This document shows positions 51,275 to 61,264 of a stretch of 64,000 nt of DNA, piece by piece. The DNA comes from UBA117 sp049975245 (GTDB taxonomy: Archaea; Methanobacteriota; Methanobacteria; Methanobacteriales; Methanobacteriaceae), in contig JBNGDB010000006.1 of NCBI GenBank assembly GCA_049975245.1, forward strand, positions 1 to 64,000. Direction: 5' to 3'. Made by a program: the position numbers and the translations under genes. A model generated the notes under the pieces. That model saw only the letters and a list, made by a program, of their open reading frames with translations, was not told where the DNA came from and did not search any database. The first letter of the stretch is position 1. Each line of letters begins with the position of its first letter.

Positions 51275-52783
51275 CTAATTAAAGCTGAATAATGATGATT
51301 GTCCATCTTTTTTTTCAGATTTTTTTTCTTTATTTTTTGTAGAATTTAAGTTTTTATCTTTATCTGCTTTTTTACTTTTAACTGGTTTATTCTTAATATT
51401 CTCTTTAATGGCACTTTTTTTGTTTTTAGGTTTTTTTTCTTTTAAATTACTTTTTCCTGACTTTTCAGGCTTTTTAGATGACTTTTTTGTTTTTCTGTTT
51501 GAATAGAGTGTTGAGCCATAATCATCTTTCTGTTTTGGAATTTTTTTAGATTTTTTCTTTTGTTTAGATTTTTTTACTTTAATTTTTCTTGATCTAAAAA
51601 GTTTAACTTCTGCATCATCTAAGTCAAAATAATTGACCAGATCGTATGCTGTTTCATCGTCCTGGAACATGAACTCATAATATGGAAACTGATATATGGC
51701 TTCTTTTTTAGAAATATGCAATTTTTCTCCGAATTTTTGAGCTACTCTGTCTTTTAAATCTCTTTTGCTCCTGCTCTTTGAAAGTAAGCTGTAAACTGAT
51801 GATGAACCATATCTGGTAAATTTTCGATAAGTATCATCCTTTGCTAAGGCCACGCCTAAACCCATTAAATCAAAGGAATATCTCCAGTAGGTATAATCAC
51901 GGGTGTTAAATGCTCTTCCAAAATTTATATCAGCTAGAGAGATCATATCATATGCTTTTTCAATTTCATAATTTTTTTCGTATTCCTTGGGAATATTTTC
52001 TGTTATTAATTCGAATACGAATTTAGGATCTTCATCTAAATGCATAGCATCTTTAACATGCCTTATATTTTTACTTTTAAGAACTGTTCTAACTGAATCG
52101 AATATGTTAGAGACTTCATCCTTCTGTGATATCGTTTCCAAATCTTCTGATGTAATATTTTCCTGTCCTTTAGCCATTAATTCCAAGTCATTTATGGCTG
52201 ATCTTAGATCACCACTAGATCTTTTGGCTAAATTCTTTAGGACTTCTCCTTCACATTTTAAACCTTCTTTTTCACATATTCTCCTTAAATAGGCGGCTAT
52301 GGAATTAGTATGTACGTTTTTAATGTTAATGACTTTACACTTAGGTTTAATACTTTTAATCCTTTTACTATAAGGATCGTTGGCCGTCATTACCACTGGA
52401 TGTTTACCTTCTTTAATTATTTTATTTATTGCGCGTGCTCCACCACGATCATCCCTTCCATGAATACCGTCCACTTCATCAAGTATAATTACTTTATATC
52501 CCTTATTGAAAAGTGAACGAGTTGCTGAAGCCTCACCAATGGTGTTCATTATCACATCATAGGAACGCTTATCACTAGCATTTAATTCTATGTAATCTGT
52601 AAATTCACTGGCAATAATGTGAGCTATAGTTGTTTTCCCGGTTCCCGGTGGTCCTACTAACATGAGACATTTCTGAGGATTTTCCTCTTTCCAATTATCA
52701 ATCCATTCAGATATCTCTTTTTTGGCCTTTAAATTTCCGGCTATCTCGTCTAAATTTTTCGGACGATATTTTTCTGTCCACAT
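51275..52783 (-). CDS. rfcL: Replication factor C large subunit
   Basis: The 502-residue clamp-loader subunit has an AAA+ core with Walker A MLVGPPGTGKTTIA near residue 41 and Walker B VIILDEVDGIHG near 95. The C-terminal 110 residues are a very lysine-rich tail. It ends with QSSLFSF, a good match to a PCNA-interacting PIP box. With RfcS it loads the PCNA ring at primer ends. It starts at the base next to the end of rfcS, so the pair is an operon. Confidence 0.95.
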   Translation of the reverse strand: MWTEKYRPKNLDEIAGNLKAKKEISEWIDNWKEENPQKCLMLVGPPGTGKTTIAHIIASEFTDYIELNASDKRSYDVIMNTIGEASATRSLFNKGYKVIILDEVDGIHGRDDRGGARAINKIIKEGKHPVVMTANDPYSKRIKSIKPKCKVINIKNVHTNSIAAYLRRICEKEGLKCEGEVLKNLAKRSSGDLRSAINDLELMAKGQENITSEDLETISQKDEVSNIFDSVRTVLKSKNIRHVKDAMHLDEDPKFVFELITENIPKEYEKNYEIEKAYDMISLADINFGRAFNTRDYTYWRYSFDLMGLGVALAKDDTYRKFTRYGSSSVYSLLSKSRSKRDLKDRVAQKFGEKLHISKKEAIYQFPYYEFMFQDDETAYDLVNYFDLDDAEVKLFRSRKIKVKKSKQKKKSKKIPKQKDDYGSTLYSNRKTKKSSKKPEKSGKSNLKEKKPKNKKSAIKENIKNKPVKSKKADKDKNLNSTKNKEKKSEKKDGQSSLFSFN

Positions 52784-53749
52784 TTAATCTGCCCTAGACT
52801 TTGATAAAAACTTAGTAAGAAGAGCCTCCAGCTGAATTCTGGGATTTGCACCTTCTCTTATTCTGAAATCATATTCACTAATATTGGTAATAATATCCAT
52901 ATAAGTCTCTTCATCAATTGAATCCTGCATTGACATTCGTGATATTTCCTGGTAAATCTGAGTAACCATATCTTCTCCACTTATTCCTTGAACAACCATA
53001 ACCTCCCTTAAAATATTACGGGCCCCTAAAAAGTCCCCACTCAAAGCCTTGTTAATCATTTTTTTAACATCTTTAGGTCGGGCTTTGGATACAACTTCGT
53101 GGACACTTTCTTCTGTTACCTTTTCAGTAACTGAAGCTGATGCTTGTAGAATATTTATCGCTTTTCTCACATCTCCTTCAGCAAAATAAACAATACTCTC
53201 AATAGCTTTGGTATCAATGTCCAGATCTTCTGCTTCGGCAATTACCTCCAATCTTTTGATGATATGATTACCCTTTACTGGACTAAATCTGAAGATGGCA
53301 CATCGTGATTGGATAGGATCAATAATTTTAGAGGAATAATTACAGGAAAGAATAAAAGAAGAGGTTTTGGTATACATTTCCATTTCACGCCTTAATGCGT
53401 GTTGAGCATCCTTGGTCATGTTGTCTACTTCATCTAAAAATATAATTCTAAAGGGTGCGCCTACTGGTTTCAATCGGCAGAAATTCTTAATATTGGTTCT
53501 AACTGTATCGATACCCCGTGCATCAGAAGCATTTAACTCTAAAAAGTTTTGTCTCCAATATTCTCCTAAAACTGATTTAGCTAATGCTAAAGCTGTAGTG
53601 GTTTTACCTACTCCCGCAGGACCGGTAAACATTAGATTAGGCATGCTTTTATCATCAACATATCTTTTGAGTCTCTGTACAATATGATCTTGACCTACTA
53701 TATCGTCTAAATTACTTGGTCTGTATTTTTCTACCCACGGCCCTGTCAT
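52784..53749 (-). CDS. rfcS: Replication factor C small subunit
   Basis: The 321-residue AAA+ protein has PWVEKYRPSNLDDIVGQ at the start, Walker A FTGPAGVGKTTTALALA near 42, Walker B IIFLDEVDNM near 104, and the arginine-finger motif IQSRCAIFRF near 150. Length is normal. It forms the ring of small subunits in the archaeal clamp loader. The gene has GTGAT before its ATG and is directly followed by rfcL. No intein is present. Confidence 0.97.
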   Translation of the reverse strand: MTGPWVEKYRPSNLDDIVGQDHIVQRLKRYVDDKSMPNLMFTGPAGVGKTTTALALAKSVLGEYWRQNFLELNASDARGIDTVRTNIKNFCRLKPVGAPFRIIFLDEVDNMTKDAQHALRREMEMYTKTSSFILSCNYSSKIIDPIQSRCAIFRFSPVKGNHIIKRLEVIAEAEDLDIDTKAIESIVYFAEGDVRKAINILQASASVTEKVTEESVHEVVSKARPKDVKKMINKALSGDFLGARNILREVMVVQGISGEDMVTQIYQEISRMSMQDSIDEETYMDIITNISEYDFRIREGANPRIQLEALLTKFLSKSRAD

Positions 53750-53983
53750 TTAATCACCATCACTCTTTTAAACTTTTCAAATTTATTAATCTGTAATTTT
53801 TATCTCCAGTTGTTAAGATAATAAATATTAATTATGGATATTTTTTAATTGTAGATTTTTTAAATATCTTTTAATGTAATTAAAATTAGTTACTTCACGG
53901 GCATAAATTTATTTATCCAATATAAAAATATATAAAAGATTTTTTAAATGCTAATTTTTGCAGTTCAAATAGGGTTAAAGTAA

Positions 53984-54826
53984 TTATTTTATTTTTAATG
54001 CAGTTTCAAATATTTTTACAGGAGGTTTGATGCCTGTCCAGATATGGAAAGATTCAATTCCTTGATAAATTAACATTTTTATTCCGGATATTGTTTTGGC
54101 GCCAATTTTTTCTGCTTCTGTTAGTAAACCTGTTTTTAAAGGATTATAAACTAGATCCATTACTATTAGATCTGGATGCATATCCTCAGCAGAGGCGACA
54201 GGTTTTTCTTTTACATGGGGATACATTCCTATTGGTGTGGTGTCAATTAGAATGTCTGCATTATCTAATTCTTTTTTAAATTTACTTCCAAGATCTAAAG
54301 CATCAACATCTCCGCCGATACTGCCTATAATATCATCCCTAAGTTTGACTGCTTTTTCAGGTGTTCTATTAGCAATTATTATTTCTCCCGAGTTATGAAG
54401 GACCATTTCAAATGCTGCTGCCCGTGCGGCTCCCCCGGCCCCGGTTATAATTATTTTTTTATTTTTAATTGAAGTAATTTCTTCCAAAGATTTAACAAGA
54501 CCTATACCATCGGTATTGTATCCTTTGATCATATTATCCTCAAATTTTATTGTATTTACCGCCCCTATTAGTTGAGCTGATTGATCTAAAAAATCAGTTA
54601 AATCCATTATTGTTCTCTTGTGAGGTATGGTAACATTCAAACCTTTAATATTAAGATTTTGGGCCCCAATAATAGATTTAGTGAGATTATCTGATTTAAC
54701 ATTAAAAGGAACATATACGTAATCTAATTTTAATTTTTTAAAAGCTGCATTGTGCATTATTGGAGATAAACTATGTTCCACTGGATCTCCAATTAAACCT
54801 ACAACATTCGTTTTACCAGTTATCAT
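53984..54826 (-). CDS. aroE: Shikimate dehydrogenase
   Basis: The 280-residue enzyme reduces 3-dehydroshikimate to shikimate with NADPH. The substrate part has GLIGDPVEHSLSPIMHNAAF near 10-29 and GLNVTIPHKRTIMDL near 58-72 with the catalytic lysine; NTDGIGLV is near 103-110. The nucleotide motif GAGGAARAAAFEM is near 130 and NRTPEKA gives NADP preference. YNPLKTGLL and YQGIESFHIW complete the family blocks. It is transcribed alone. Confidence 0.97.
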   Translation of the reverse strand: MITGKTNVVGLIGDPVEHSLSPIMHNAAFKKLKLDYVYVPFNVKSDNLTKSIIGAQNLNIKGLNVTIPHKRTIMDLTDFLDQSAQLIGAVNTIKFEDNMIKGYNTDGIGLVKSLEEITSIKNKKIIITGAGGAARAAAFEMVLHNSGEIIIANRTPEKAVKLRDDIIGSIGGDVDALDLGSKFKKELDNADILIDTTPIGMYPHVKEKPVASAEDMHPDLIVMDLVYNPLKTGLLTEAEKIGAKTISGIKMLIYQGIESFHIWTGIKPPVKIFETALKIK

Positions 54827-55154
54827 TATACCACATAATAAATTCTAACTAGTAAAGATTTATTCAAACTAATTAATAAATTAAATATTAAATCCCAGAT
54901 ATTTATATAAATTATAACTGATTTTAGAACGGATTTTATATAAGTTTGTACATAAAACTAATAAAATTAGTATTTATAATTAAAAATATAATAATTGGAT
55001 TTATTAAATTAAAGGAACTATTAAATTAATATTTTATGAATATTAACTTAATTAGAAAATGTAAATTAATAAATATTTAAAAAAATAATGAATAAATTTT
55101 AAATTAATAAAAAATAAATAGATAAATATTAATCATCCAAATTATTATAAGATA
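54827..55154. other. A/T-rich divergent intergenic region
   Basis: This 328-base gap between aroE and the PIN-type gene is very A/T-rich with TATA-like elements. I see no coding frame or RNA structure. Confidence 0.6.
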
Positions 55155-55166
55155 TTGGGGGATAAT

Positions 55167-55829
55167 ATGCCAGCTAAACAAAGATTTGTTCTTGATACAA
55201 CTGCATTTACTGATAATCAAATTCGTGATCAACTGGGAGATGGGGAATTATCAAAAACTGTTGATGTTCTTCTAGATCTGATAGCTCGTTCAAGAATTAA
55301 ACTGAATATGAGTTGTCACATGCCCCCCATCACATATAAAGAATTTTTAGATTACATGGCCAGATATGAATGTCCAAATGATATTTTAATCAAAGCAGAT
55401 ACTTGGATTGTCAAAAAAAGTCCAAATCGGTATGATACAAAAATTCCATCAGAGATATTTTATGAATATGTGCACGATATGAGAGAGAGGATGAATAAGG
55501 GCATGAGAATATCGGAGAGTGCAATATGGGAAGCTGCAGTAGAATCCATGGTTATGGCGTCAAGAGGTCAGAAAAAAACTGAAATTGAAGTTAATGTGAT
55601 TGGTAAGGCCATCAAAGATTTCAGGAAAAAATATAGGGCCGCTCTTAGAAAGGGTACACTAGATAGTGCCCCTGATCTTGATGTTTTACTGCTGGCTAAG
55701 GAGTTATGTGCCGGTGTTGTGGCAGCAGATGAAGGTATTAAGGTCTGGGCTGAAAGATTGGGACTGAGATTTTTAAGTGCAAAATCTTTCCCTAAAATGC
55801 TTAAAGAGTATTTAAAATTCTACGAATAA
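55167..55829 (+). CDS. RNA ligase partner protein (UPF0278, PIN-like)
   Basis: The protein of 220 residues matches the archaeal UPF0278 family, named for its genomic link to an RNA ligase. It has a PIN-type opening RFVLDTTAFTDNQIR near 5-19 and later acidic residues in APDLDVLLLAKEL and VVAADEGIKVWAE, which together form the PIN metal site. RNA cleavage is expected but unproven. The GGGGGAT site places the start at ATG 55167. The ligase gene usually linked to it is not in the flanking sequence. Confidence 0.9.
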   Translation: MPAKQRFVLDTTAFTDNQIRDQLGDGELSKTVDVLLDLIARSRIKLNMSCHMPPITYKEFLDYMARYECPNDILIKADTWIVKKSPNRYDTKIPSEIFYEYVHDMRERMNKGMRISESAIWEAAVESMVMASRGQKKTEIEVNVIGKAIKDFRKKYRAALRKGTLDSAPDLDVLLLAKELCAGVVAADEGIKVWAERLGLRFLSAKSFPKMLKEYLKFYE

Positions 55830-55956
55830 TTAAATATACATTTTTTAAATGATTCTCATAATGTCAAATTTGTAGTATTGTCCAAAAAAATTCCATATAA
55901 TTATTTTTTAATTTGAGTAGATAATTTTCGACGACTTTTATTACGGAGGACGTATA

Positions 55957-57249
55957 ATGGAAATATTGAGACCCAGAGGAACTCGTGATTTCTTATTTGA
56001 TGAAATGAAACAGAGGAAATATGCAGAAAATACATTAAGAAGAGTATTTGAAATTTATGGTTATAATGAAATTAAAACACCAATATTTGAAGATTTATCT
56101 CTTTTCACCATGAAATCTGGTGATGAGATTAAAGAACAAATTTATCACTTCCAAGACAAGGGTAAACGTGAATTATCCCTGAGACCAGAACTTACTGCTC
56201 CTGTGGCAAGACTTTATCTGGAACAATTTCAGAAAAAACAGAAACCTATAAAGATGTATTACTTTGGAAGTTGTTTTAGATATGAAAGGCCTCAAGCTGG
56301 AAGATGGAGACAATTCTGGCAATTTGGATGTGAATTAATTGGTGGAAAATCTCCTGAAGCTGAAGCAGAAGTTATTTGTATGTCAAACCACAGTTTAGAT
56401 GAGCTAGGCCTTGAAAATTTCGAAATTCATATAGGTAACCTTGGTATATTAAGAGGAGTTCTGGCAGATGCAGAAATTAAAGGTGAAGATCAGGATAGAG
56501 TTATGGGTATAATTGATAAAGGAGATATTGAAGAGCTTAAATCGTATCTTAAAAATCTTAAACTTTCTAAAAAGTATGAAGATATTCTTTTTAAGTTAAT
56601 TGGGATGAAAGGCAAAAAAGAAATTCTCGCTGATGTTCGTATTATTATTAAAGATATAGATATTGCAATCAAAGCTTTAGATGACCTGGAAAATCTGCTC
56701 GATACTCTTGAAAATTTTGATATGGATAATTATGTAGTTAATTTAGGTATTGCAAGAGGTCTAGATTATTATTCAGGAATGGTATTCGAGATTTATGTGC
56801 ATGGTTTAGGAGCACAAAAACAGATCTGCGGTGGCGGTACCTACAATTTAATCGAAGTTTTTGGTGGGGAAGAAGTAGAGTCTACTGGATTTGCATTTGG
56901 ATTTGACCGTGTTATGGGAGCCCTTGAAAGTCAAAAAGTTGATTTGCAAGTTGAAGATCGTTTAAAAGTATACGTTGCACCCATATCTAACAAAACAAGA
57001 TATAAAGCTTTCGAAATAGTACAAAGATTACGAAAAGAAGGTATTGGTGCAGATGTAGATTTAAATCGTAAAAAATTGAAAAAAATTCTAAATTATGCCA
57101 ACAAGTTAAATCTAGATTATGTGATTTTAATTGGAGAACGGGATCTGGAAGATAATAAAATAACATTAAAAAATATGCAAACTGGCAGTCAGGAATTAAT
57201 CGAGGTTGATTCTTTACCTAAAAAACTTAAAAAATTAATTAATGATTAA
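55957..57249 (+). CDS. hisS: Histidyl-tRNA synthetase
   Basis: The 430-residue class II synthetase has the motif 2 region FGSCFRYERPQAGRWRQFWQFG near 107-128 and the histidine motif ARGLDYYSGMVFEIY near 266-280. Motif 3 is in STGFAFGFDRVMGAL near 309-323. An anticodon-binding domain covers the last 95 residues. GGAGG precedes the ATG. It leads a dense run of plus-strand genes. Confidence 0.97.
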   Translation: MEILRPRGTRDFLFDEMKQRKYAENTLRRVFEIYGYNEIKTPIFEDLSLFTMKSGDEIKEQIYHFQDKGKRELSLRPELTAPVARLYLEQFQKKQKPIKMYYFGSCFRYERPQAGRWRQFWQFGCELIGGKSPEAEAEVICMSNHSLDELGLENFEIHIGNLGILRGVLADAEIKGEDQDRVMGIIDKGDIEELKSYLKNLKLSKKYEDILFKLIGMKGKKEILADVRIIIKDIDIAIKALDDLENLLDTLENFDMDNYVVNLGIARGLDYYSGMVFEIYVHGLGAQKQICGGGTYNLIEVFGGEEVESTGFAFGFDRVMGALESQKVDLQVEDRLKVYVAPISNKTRYKAFEIVQRLRKEGIGADVDLNRKKLKKILNYANKLNLDYVILIGERDLEDNKITLKNMQTGSQELIEVDSLPKKLKKLIND

Positions 57250-57311
57250 ATAAATATATAATTAACTAATTGTGAAAAAAATTTTAGCTAAAAAGAATTA
57301 AAGTGAAAATA

Positions 57312-57710
57312 ATGAAAAATAATAAAGTTAATTTAAATTTCAGACACGAAATAAATGGTGAAAAACTTTTAATTGCAATTTCACAGGATTATGAAACTTC
57401 TGAAGTTTTAATGGTAGCTTATATGAATGAAAAAGCCTTTGAACACACTTTAAATACAGGAAAAGTACATTACTGGAGTACTTCTCGTGAAAAAATATGG
57501 TTAAAAGGTGAAAGTTCAGGTCATATCCAGCACCTTAAGGAAATCTTTGTAGATTGTGACCAGGATGCTGTTTTGCTCAAAGTAGTTCAAGATGGTGGAG
57601 CCTGCCATGAAGGTTATAAAACATGTTTTTTCAGGAAATTAAATGATAATAATTTGGAAATAATTAAAGAAAAGGTTTTTGAACCGGATAAAGTATATGG
57701 GGAGAATTAA
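57312..57710 (+). CDS. hisI: Phosphoribosyl-AMP cyclohydrolase
   Basis: The product of about 132 residues opens the purine ring of phosphoribosyl-AMP in histidine synthesis. It has VLMVAYMNEKAFEHTL near 35-50, HYWSTSREKIWLKGESSG near 54-71 and the metal and zinc region DCDQDAVLLKVVQDGGACHEGYKTCFF. The ATG at 57312 is favoured by an AGTGA site; GTG 57303 is possible. Its stop codon touches the next gene's ATG. Only hisI of the pathway is present here. Confidence 0.95.
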   Translation: MKNNKVNLNFRHEINGEKLLIAISQDYETSEVLMVAYMNEKAFEHTLNTGKVHYWSTSREKIWLKGESSGHIQHLKEIFVDCDQDAVLLKVVQDGGACHEGYKTCFFRKLNDNNLEIIKEKVFEPDKVYGEN

Positions 57711-59534
57711 ATGAAAATAATTCCAGATACAAGTGTTATTGTAGACGGACGCATCACCACTATAGTACAGGAAAAAAAGTATCATGGTTGTGAAGTAATA
57801 ATTCCCGAAGCAGTTGTATCTGAATTGGAATATCAGGCAAATAGAGGGCGCGAAACAGGTTTTAATGGTTTAGAAGAACTTAAAAACTTGCAAAAACTAA
57901 ATAAAAAAGATGAAATCATATTAAAATATGTCGGAAGAAGACCAACCCTAAATGAGATATCTCTGGCCCGTGGTGGTGAGATAGATGCATTAATACGTGG
58001 AACAGCTCAGGAGTTTGGCGGTACATTGATAACCAGTGACAAAGTACAGTCTGAAGTGGCTAAAGCACAGGGACTTGAAGTAATCTATATAAAACAGGAA
58101 ATTATTGAATATCGGGATTTAGAAATAACTAAATTTTTTGATAAACAGACAATGTCAGTGCATTTAAAAGAAAAAGTAGCTCCGATGGCTAAAAAAGGAA
58201 AACCAGGAAACATCAGGCTAGTTAAAATTGATAAAAGACCTTTATCTCATTCTGAAATTCATGCTATGGCTAGAGAAATCGTAGAAAGAGCAAAATCAGA
58301 TTTTAATAGCTTTATTGAAATAGAAAGAGAAGGAGCAACTGTAGTTCAATTTAGGGAGTACCGAATTTCCATTGCGCGCCCTCCGTTTTCCGATGGTTTT
58401 GAAATAACTGCAGTAAGACCGGTAGCAAAAGTTTCTCTGAAAGATTACAAATTACCAGACAAACTAATTGATCGTTTAAGTAACATTGCAAAAGGTATAC
58501 TAATTGCAGGATCTCCTGGAGCAGGTAAAACTACATTTGCCCAAGCAGTATCAGAATTTTATAGCATGGAACTAAATTCCATTGTTAAAACCATGGAATC
58601 ACCCAGGGATCTGCAAGTCGGAGCAGAAATAACTCAATATGCACCTCTTGAAAAAGATATGCAGAAGACTGCAGATATTCTGTTACTGGTTAGACCCGAT
58701 TATACCATATATGATGAACTTAGAAAAACTAAAGATTTTAAGATATTTGCTGATATGAGACTTGCAGGAGTGGGTATGATTGGCGTAGTACACGCTACTC
58801 GGCCCATTGATGCTATACAAAGAATAATTGGTAGAGTCGAACTTGGAATGATACCTTCCATAGTGGATACTACTATATTTATTGATGATGGAACCGTAAA
58901 AGCAATATACGATGTTAAATTAACAGTCAAAGTTCCAACAGGCATGATTGAGGCCGATCTTTCTCGTCCAGTAATTGAAATAAGGGATTTTGAATCTGGT
59001 GATCTGGTACATGAAATATACACTTACGGCGAGCAAACCATAGTAATGGACATAAGCCCCACAGAATATGAAAAAACTCCAGTGCAAAAAATTGCGGAAA
59101 GAGAAATAATTAAAGAAATTAAAAAGAAGGTTCCCAAAGCCGTTGTGGAAGTGGATATGAAATCAGATAAACGAGCAAATGTATGGATTGACGAAAAACA
59201 CGTGGCCAAATTAATTGGGAAGAAGGGAAGAACCATTGACGAAATAGAAAAAAAGATTGGAATCAGCATCGGTGTAGAGTCAATGGATTTAAGAAGCCTT
59301 GAAGAAACCTTCCCTGTGAATGTGGAGTTTTCAGGTAATTATGTAGTTTTAAATTTTGGAAAAGACTACACTGGAATCCCTTATGATATAATAGTGGATG
59401 ATGAATATCTATTTACTGCAACTGTAGGTAAAAAAGGAACCATTAAAATAAAAAAAGATATTGAGCTAGCGGATATTATTATAAAAGCCAAGAAAAATAA
59501 CATACCAGTATTGGCCAGTATAAGAAATGAATAA
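57711..59534 (+). CDS. PIN-domain, secretion-type ATPase and KH-domain protein
   Basis: The 607-residue protein has three parts. A PIN domain (about 1-135) opens with IPDTSVIVDGRI. A type II/IV secretion-like ATPase (about 200-480) has Walker A IAGSPGAGKTTFAQAVSEFY near 265. A KH domain near 490-525 has WIDEKHVAKLIGKKGRTIDEIEKKIG. This arrangement is widely conserved in archaea and suggests an RNA-binding nuclease driven by ATP. Its ATG follows the hisI stop directly, so the two are coupled. Confidence 0.93.
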   Translation: MKIIPDTSVIVDGRITTIVQEKKYHGCEVIIPEAVVSELEYQANRGRETGFNGLEELKNLQKLNKKDEIILKYVGRRPTLNEISLARGGEIDALIRGTAQEFGGTLITSDKVQSEVAKAQGLEVIYIKQEIIEYRDLEITKFFDKQTMSVHLKEKVAPMAKKGKPGNIRLVKIDKRPLSHSEIHAMAREIVERAKSDFNSFIEIEREGATVVQFREYRISIARPPFSDGFEITAVRPVAKVSLKDYKLPDKLIDRLSNIAKGILIAGSPGAGKTTFAQAVSEFYSMELNSIVKTMESPRDLQVGAEITQYAPLEKDMQKTADILLLVRPDYTIYDELRKTKDFKIFADMRLAGVGMIGVVHATRPIDAIQRIIGRVELGMIPSIVDTTIFIDDGTVKAIYDVKLTVKVPTGMIEADLSRPVIEIRDFESGDLVHEIYTYGEQTIVMDISPTEYEKTPVQKIAEREIIKEIKKKVPKAVVEVDMKSDKRANVWIDEKHVAKLIGKKGRTIDEIEKKIGISIGVESMDLRSLEETFPVNVEFSGNYVVLNFGKDYTGIPYDIIVDDEYLFTATVGKKGTIKIKKDIELADIIIKAKKNNIPVLASIRNE

Positions 59535-59578
59535 TAAATACAGAATTATTTAATTTTAGTTATTTAGGAGTCAAATAT

Positions 59579-60325
59579 ATGAAAATAGGTGTTTCCACTC
59601 TAGCTTTATATCCAGATTCCATTGATAAAGTACTTTCCTATCTGGAAAATTTAAATGTGGATTATTGTGAGATAATAAATGAGTATCCTTATGATCTAAT
59701 AGATGATAATATTATAGAATCCTATAATTTAAAAACCACCATACATGCTCCTCTATCTGATATTAATCTGGCATCTTCTAATTATGCCATTAGAAAATCC
59801 TCGGTTGCCCAGATTAAAAATTCTATTGAATCTGCATCAGATTTTAATTCAAAAATTGTAGTAGTTCACCCTGGAACTGTCTCGGTGATGGCTAAAAAAT
59901 TTAAAGAAAAAGTAAATCGTGACTGTGCATCATCATTAAAAGAATGCTCTAGATATGCAGATGAATACGGTATAGAAATGTGCTTGGAAAATATGCCCCA
60001 TATTGATGGATTCCTATGTCAAGACATTGGAAAACTCCAAAAATTAGTTGAGGAAATTGATTGTTTTATTACACTTGATGTGGGCCATGCCCATACCAAT
60101 AAATTCACTGTAGAAGATATGCTAAAAATGGACCGAATCAGACATATTCATCTTAGTGATAATGATGGTAATTATGACAGCCATAATGCATTAGGAACTA
60201 ATAATATTGACTTTAAAACATTTATTAAGAAACTAAAAAGATTGAATTATAATGGTGTGCTAACCATTGAAGTTAAAAATAAGGAAGAAGTAGTAAAAAG
60301 TCTTAAATACCTGAAAAAAATATGA
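59579..60325 (+). CDS. Sugar phosphate isomerase/epimerase-like TIM barrel protein
   Basis: The 248-residue protein is of the AP endonuclease 2/xylose-isomerase-like TIM barrel type. Metal-binding residues appear in TTIHAPLSDINLAS near 58-71, VVVHPGTVS near 93-101, CLENMPH near 134-140, TLDVGHAHTN near 164-173, and HIHLSDNDGNYDSHN near 188-202. It could be an isomerase, epimerase or endonuclease IV relative; the small size favours the first. AGGAG precedes the ATG. Confidence 0.85.
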   Translation: MKIGVSTLALYPDSIDKVLSYLENLNVDYCEIINEYPYDLIDDNIIESYNLKTTIHAPLSDINLASSNYAIRKSSVAQIKNSIESASDFNSKIVVVHPGTVSVMAKKFKEKVNRDCASSLKECSRYADEYGIEMCLENMPHIDGFLCQDIGKLQKLVEEIDCFITLDVGHAHTNKFTVEDMLKMDRIRHIHLSDNDGNYDSHNALGTNNIDFKTFIKKLKRLNYNGVLTIEVKNKEEVVKSLKYLKKI

Positions 60326-60502
60326 AAAATGGTATAGAACACATCTTCTAAATATATTTCTTTTTTTAAATTTATAATTAATAATTAATAATGTATTAAT
60401 GCAAAATAAAAGAGAATTATATAGACATATTTATAAAAAATTTAATAAAGAAATAAATATCAATTTTTTCAAGTAAACATTGATTTTAGTGGAGAGTTTA
60501 AT

Positions 60503-61171
60503 ATGAAAGTTGCAATAATAGGTGGAACTGGAGACCAAGGTTTTGGTCTGGCATTAAGATTTGTTAAGGCAGGATTGGAAGTAATAATCGGATCGAGAGA
60601 TATAAAAAAGGCTGAAAATACTGTAAATATTATTAAAAATATGGTTAAAGGGGAAGAAATGCAGATTCAGGGAATGACTAATGATGATGCCGCCCAAAAT
60701 GGTGAAATACTAATTTTAACCGTGCCATTACAAGCTCAAGTTATAACCTTAAAAAGTATTAAGAACTTTGTAGATGGGAAAATACTGGTGGATGCTACCG
60801 TACCTCTGGAAACTTGTTTGGGAGGCAAACCCAATAGATACGTAGATTTATGGGAAGGTTCAGCTGCAGAAAGAACAGATGAAATGTTAAAGGATAAAGA
60901 TGTTAAAATTGTATCAGCATTTAATAATATAAGTTCTGCCAGCCTCATAAATATCAAAGAGGATGTTAAATGTGACTGTTTAATCTCCGGAAACCATGGA
61001 GATGCCAAAGAAGAAGTTAAAAAATTAGCAGAAAAGATTCCCGGAGTAAGATCTATTGACTGCGGTCCTCTGGAAAATGCTCGCATAGTAGAAAAAATTA
61101 CCCCATTACTTATTAATCTCAATATAAGAAACAAAATTAAACTTGCGGGATTGAGAATCACCGGACTTTAA
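60503..61171 (+). CDS. npdG: F420H2:NADP oxidoreductase
   Basis: The 222-residue protein has the nucleotide loop MKVAIIGGTGDQGFGLALRF at 1-20 and the NADP-preferring IGSRDIKKAE near 29-38, followed by ILILTVPLQAQ near 71-81 and VDATVPL near 97-103. It moves hydride between reduced F420 and NADP and so supplies NADPH for biosynthesis, including HMG-CoA reductase and AroE encoded nearby. The size is typical of the methanogen enzyme. GGAGAG precedes the ATG. Confidence 0.95.
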   Translation: MKVAIIGGTGDQGFGLALRFVKAGLEVIIGSRDIKKAENTVNIIKNMVKGEEMQIQGMTNDDAAQNGEILILTVPLQAQVITLKSIKNFVDGKILVDATVPLETCLGGKPNRYVDLWEGSAAERTDEMLKDKDVKIVSAFNNISSASLINIKEDVKCDCLISGNHGDAKEEVKKLAEKIPGVRSIDCGPLENARIVEKITPLLINLNIRNKIKLAGLRITGL

Positions 61172-61264
61172 AAATAGTTTAAATTGAAATATATAAACTA
61201 TACATTTAATAATATCTTTTCACTTATTTTAGTCTTATTAAAAAAATATATAATAGTGAATAAA

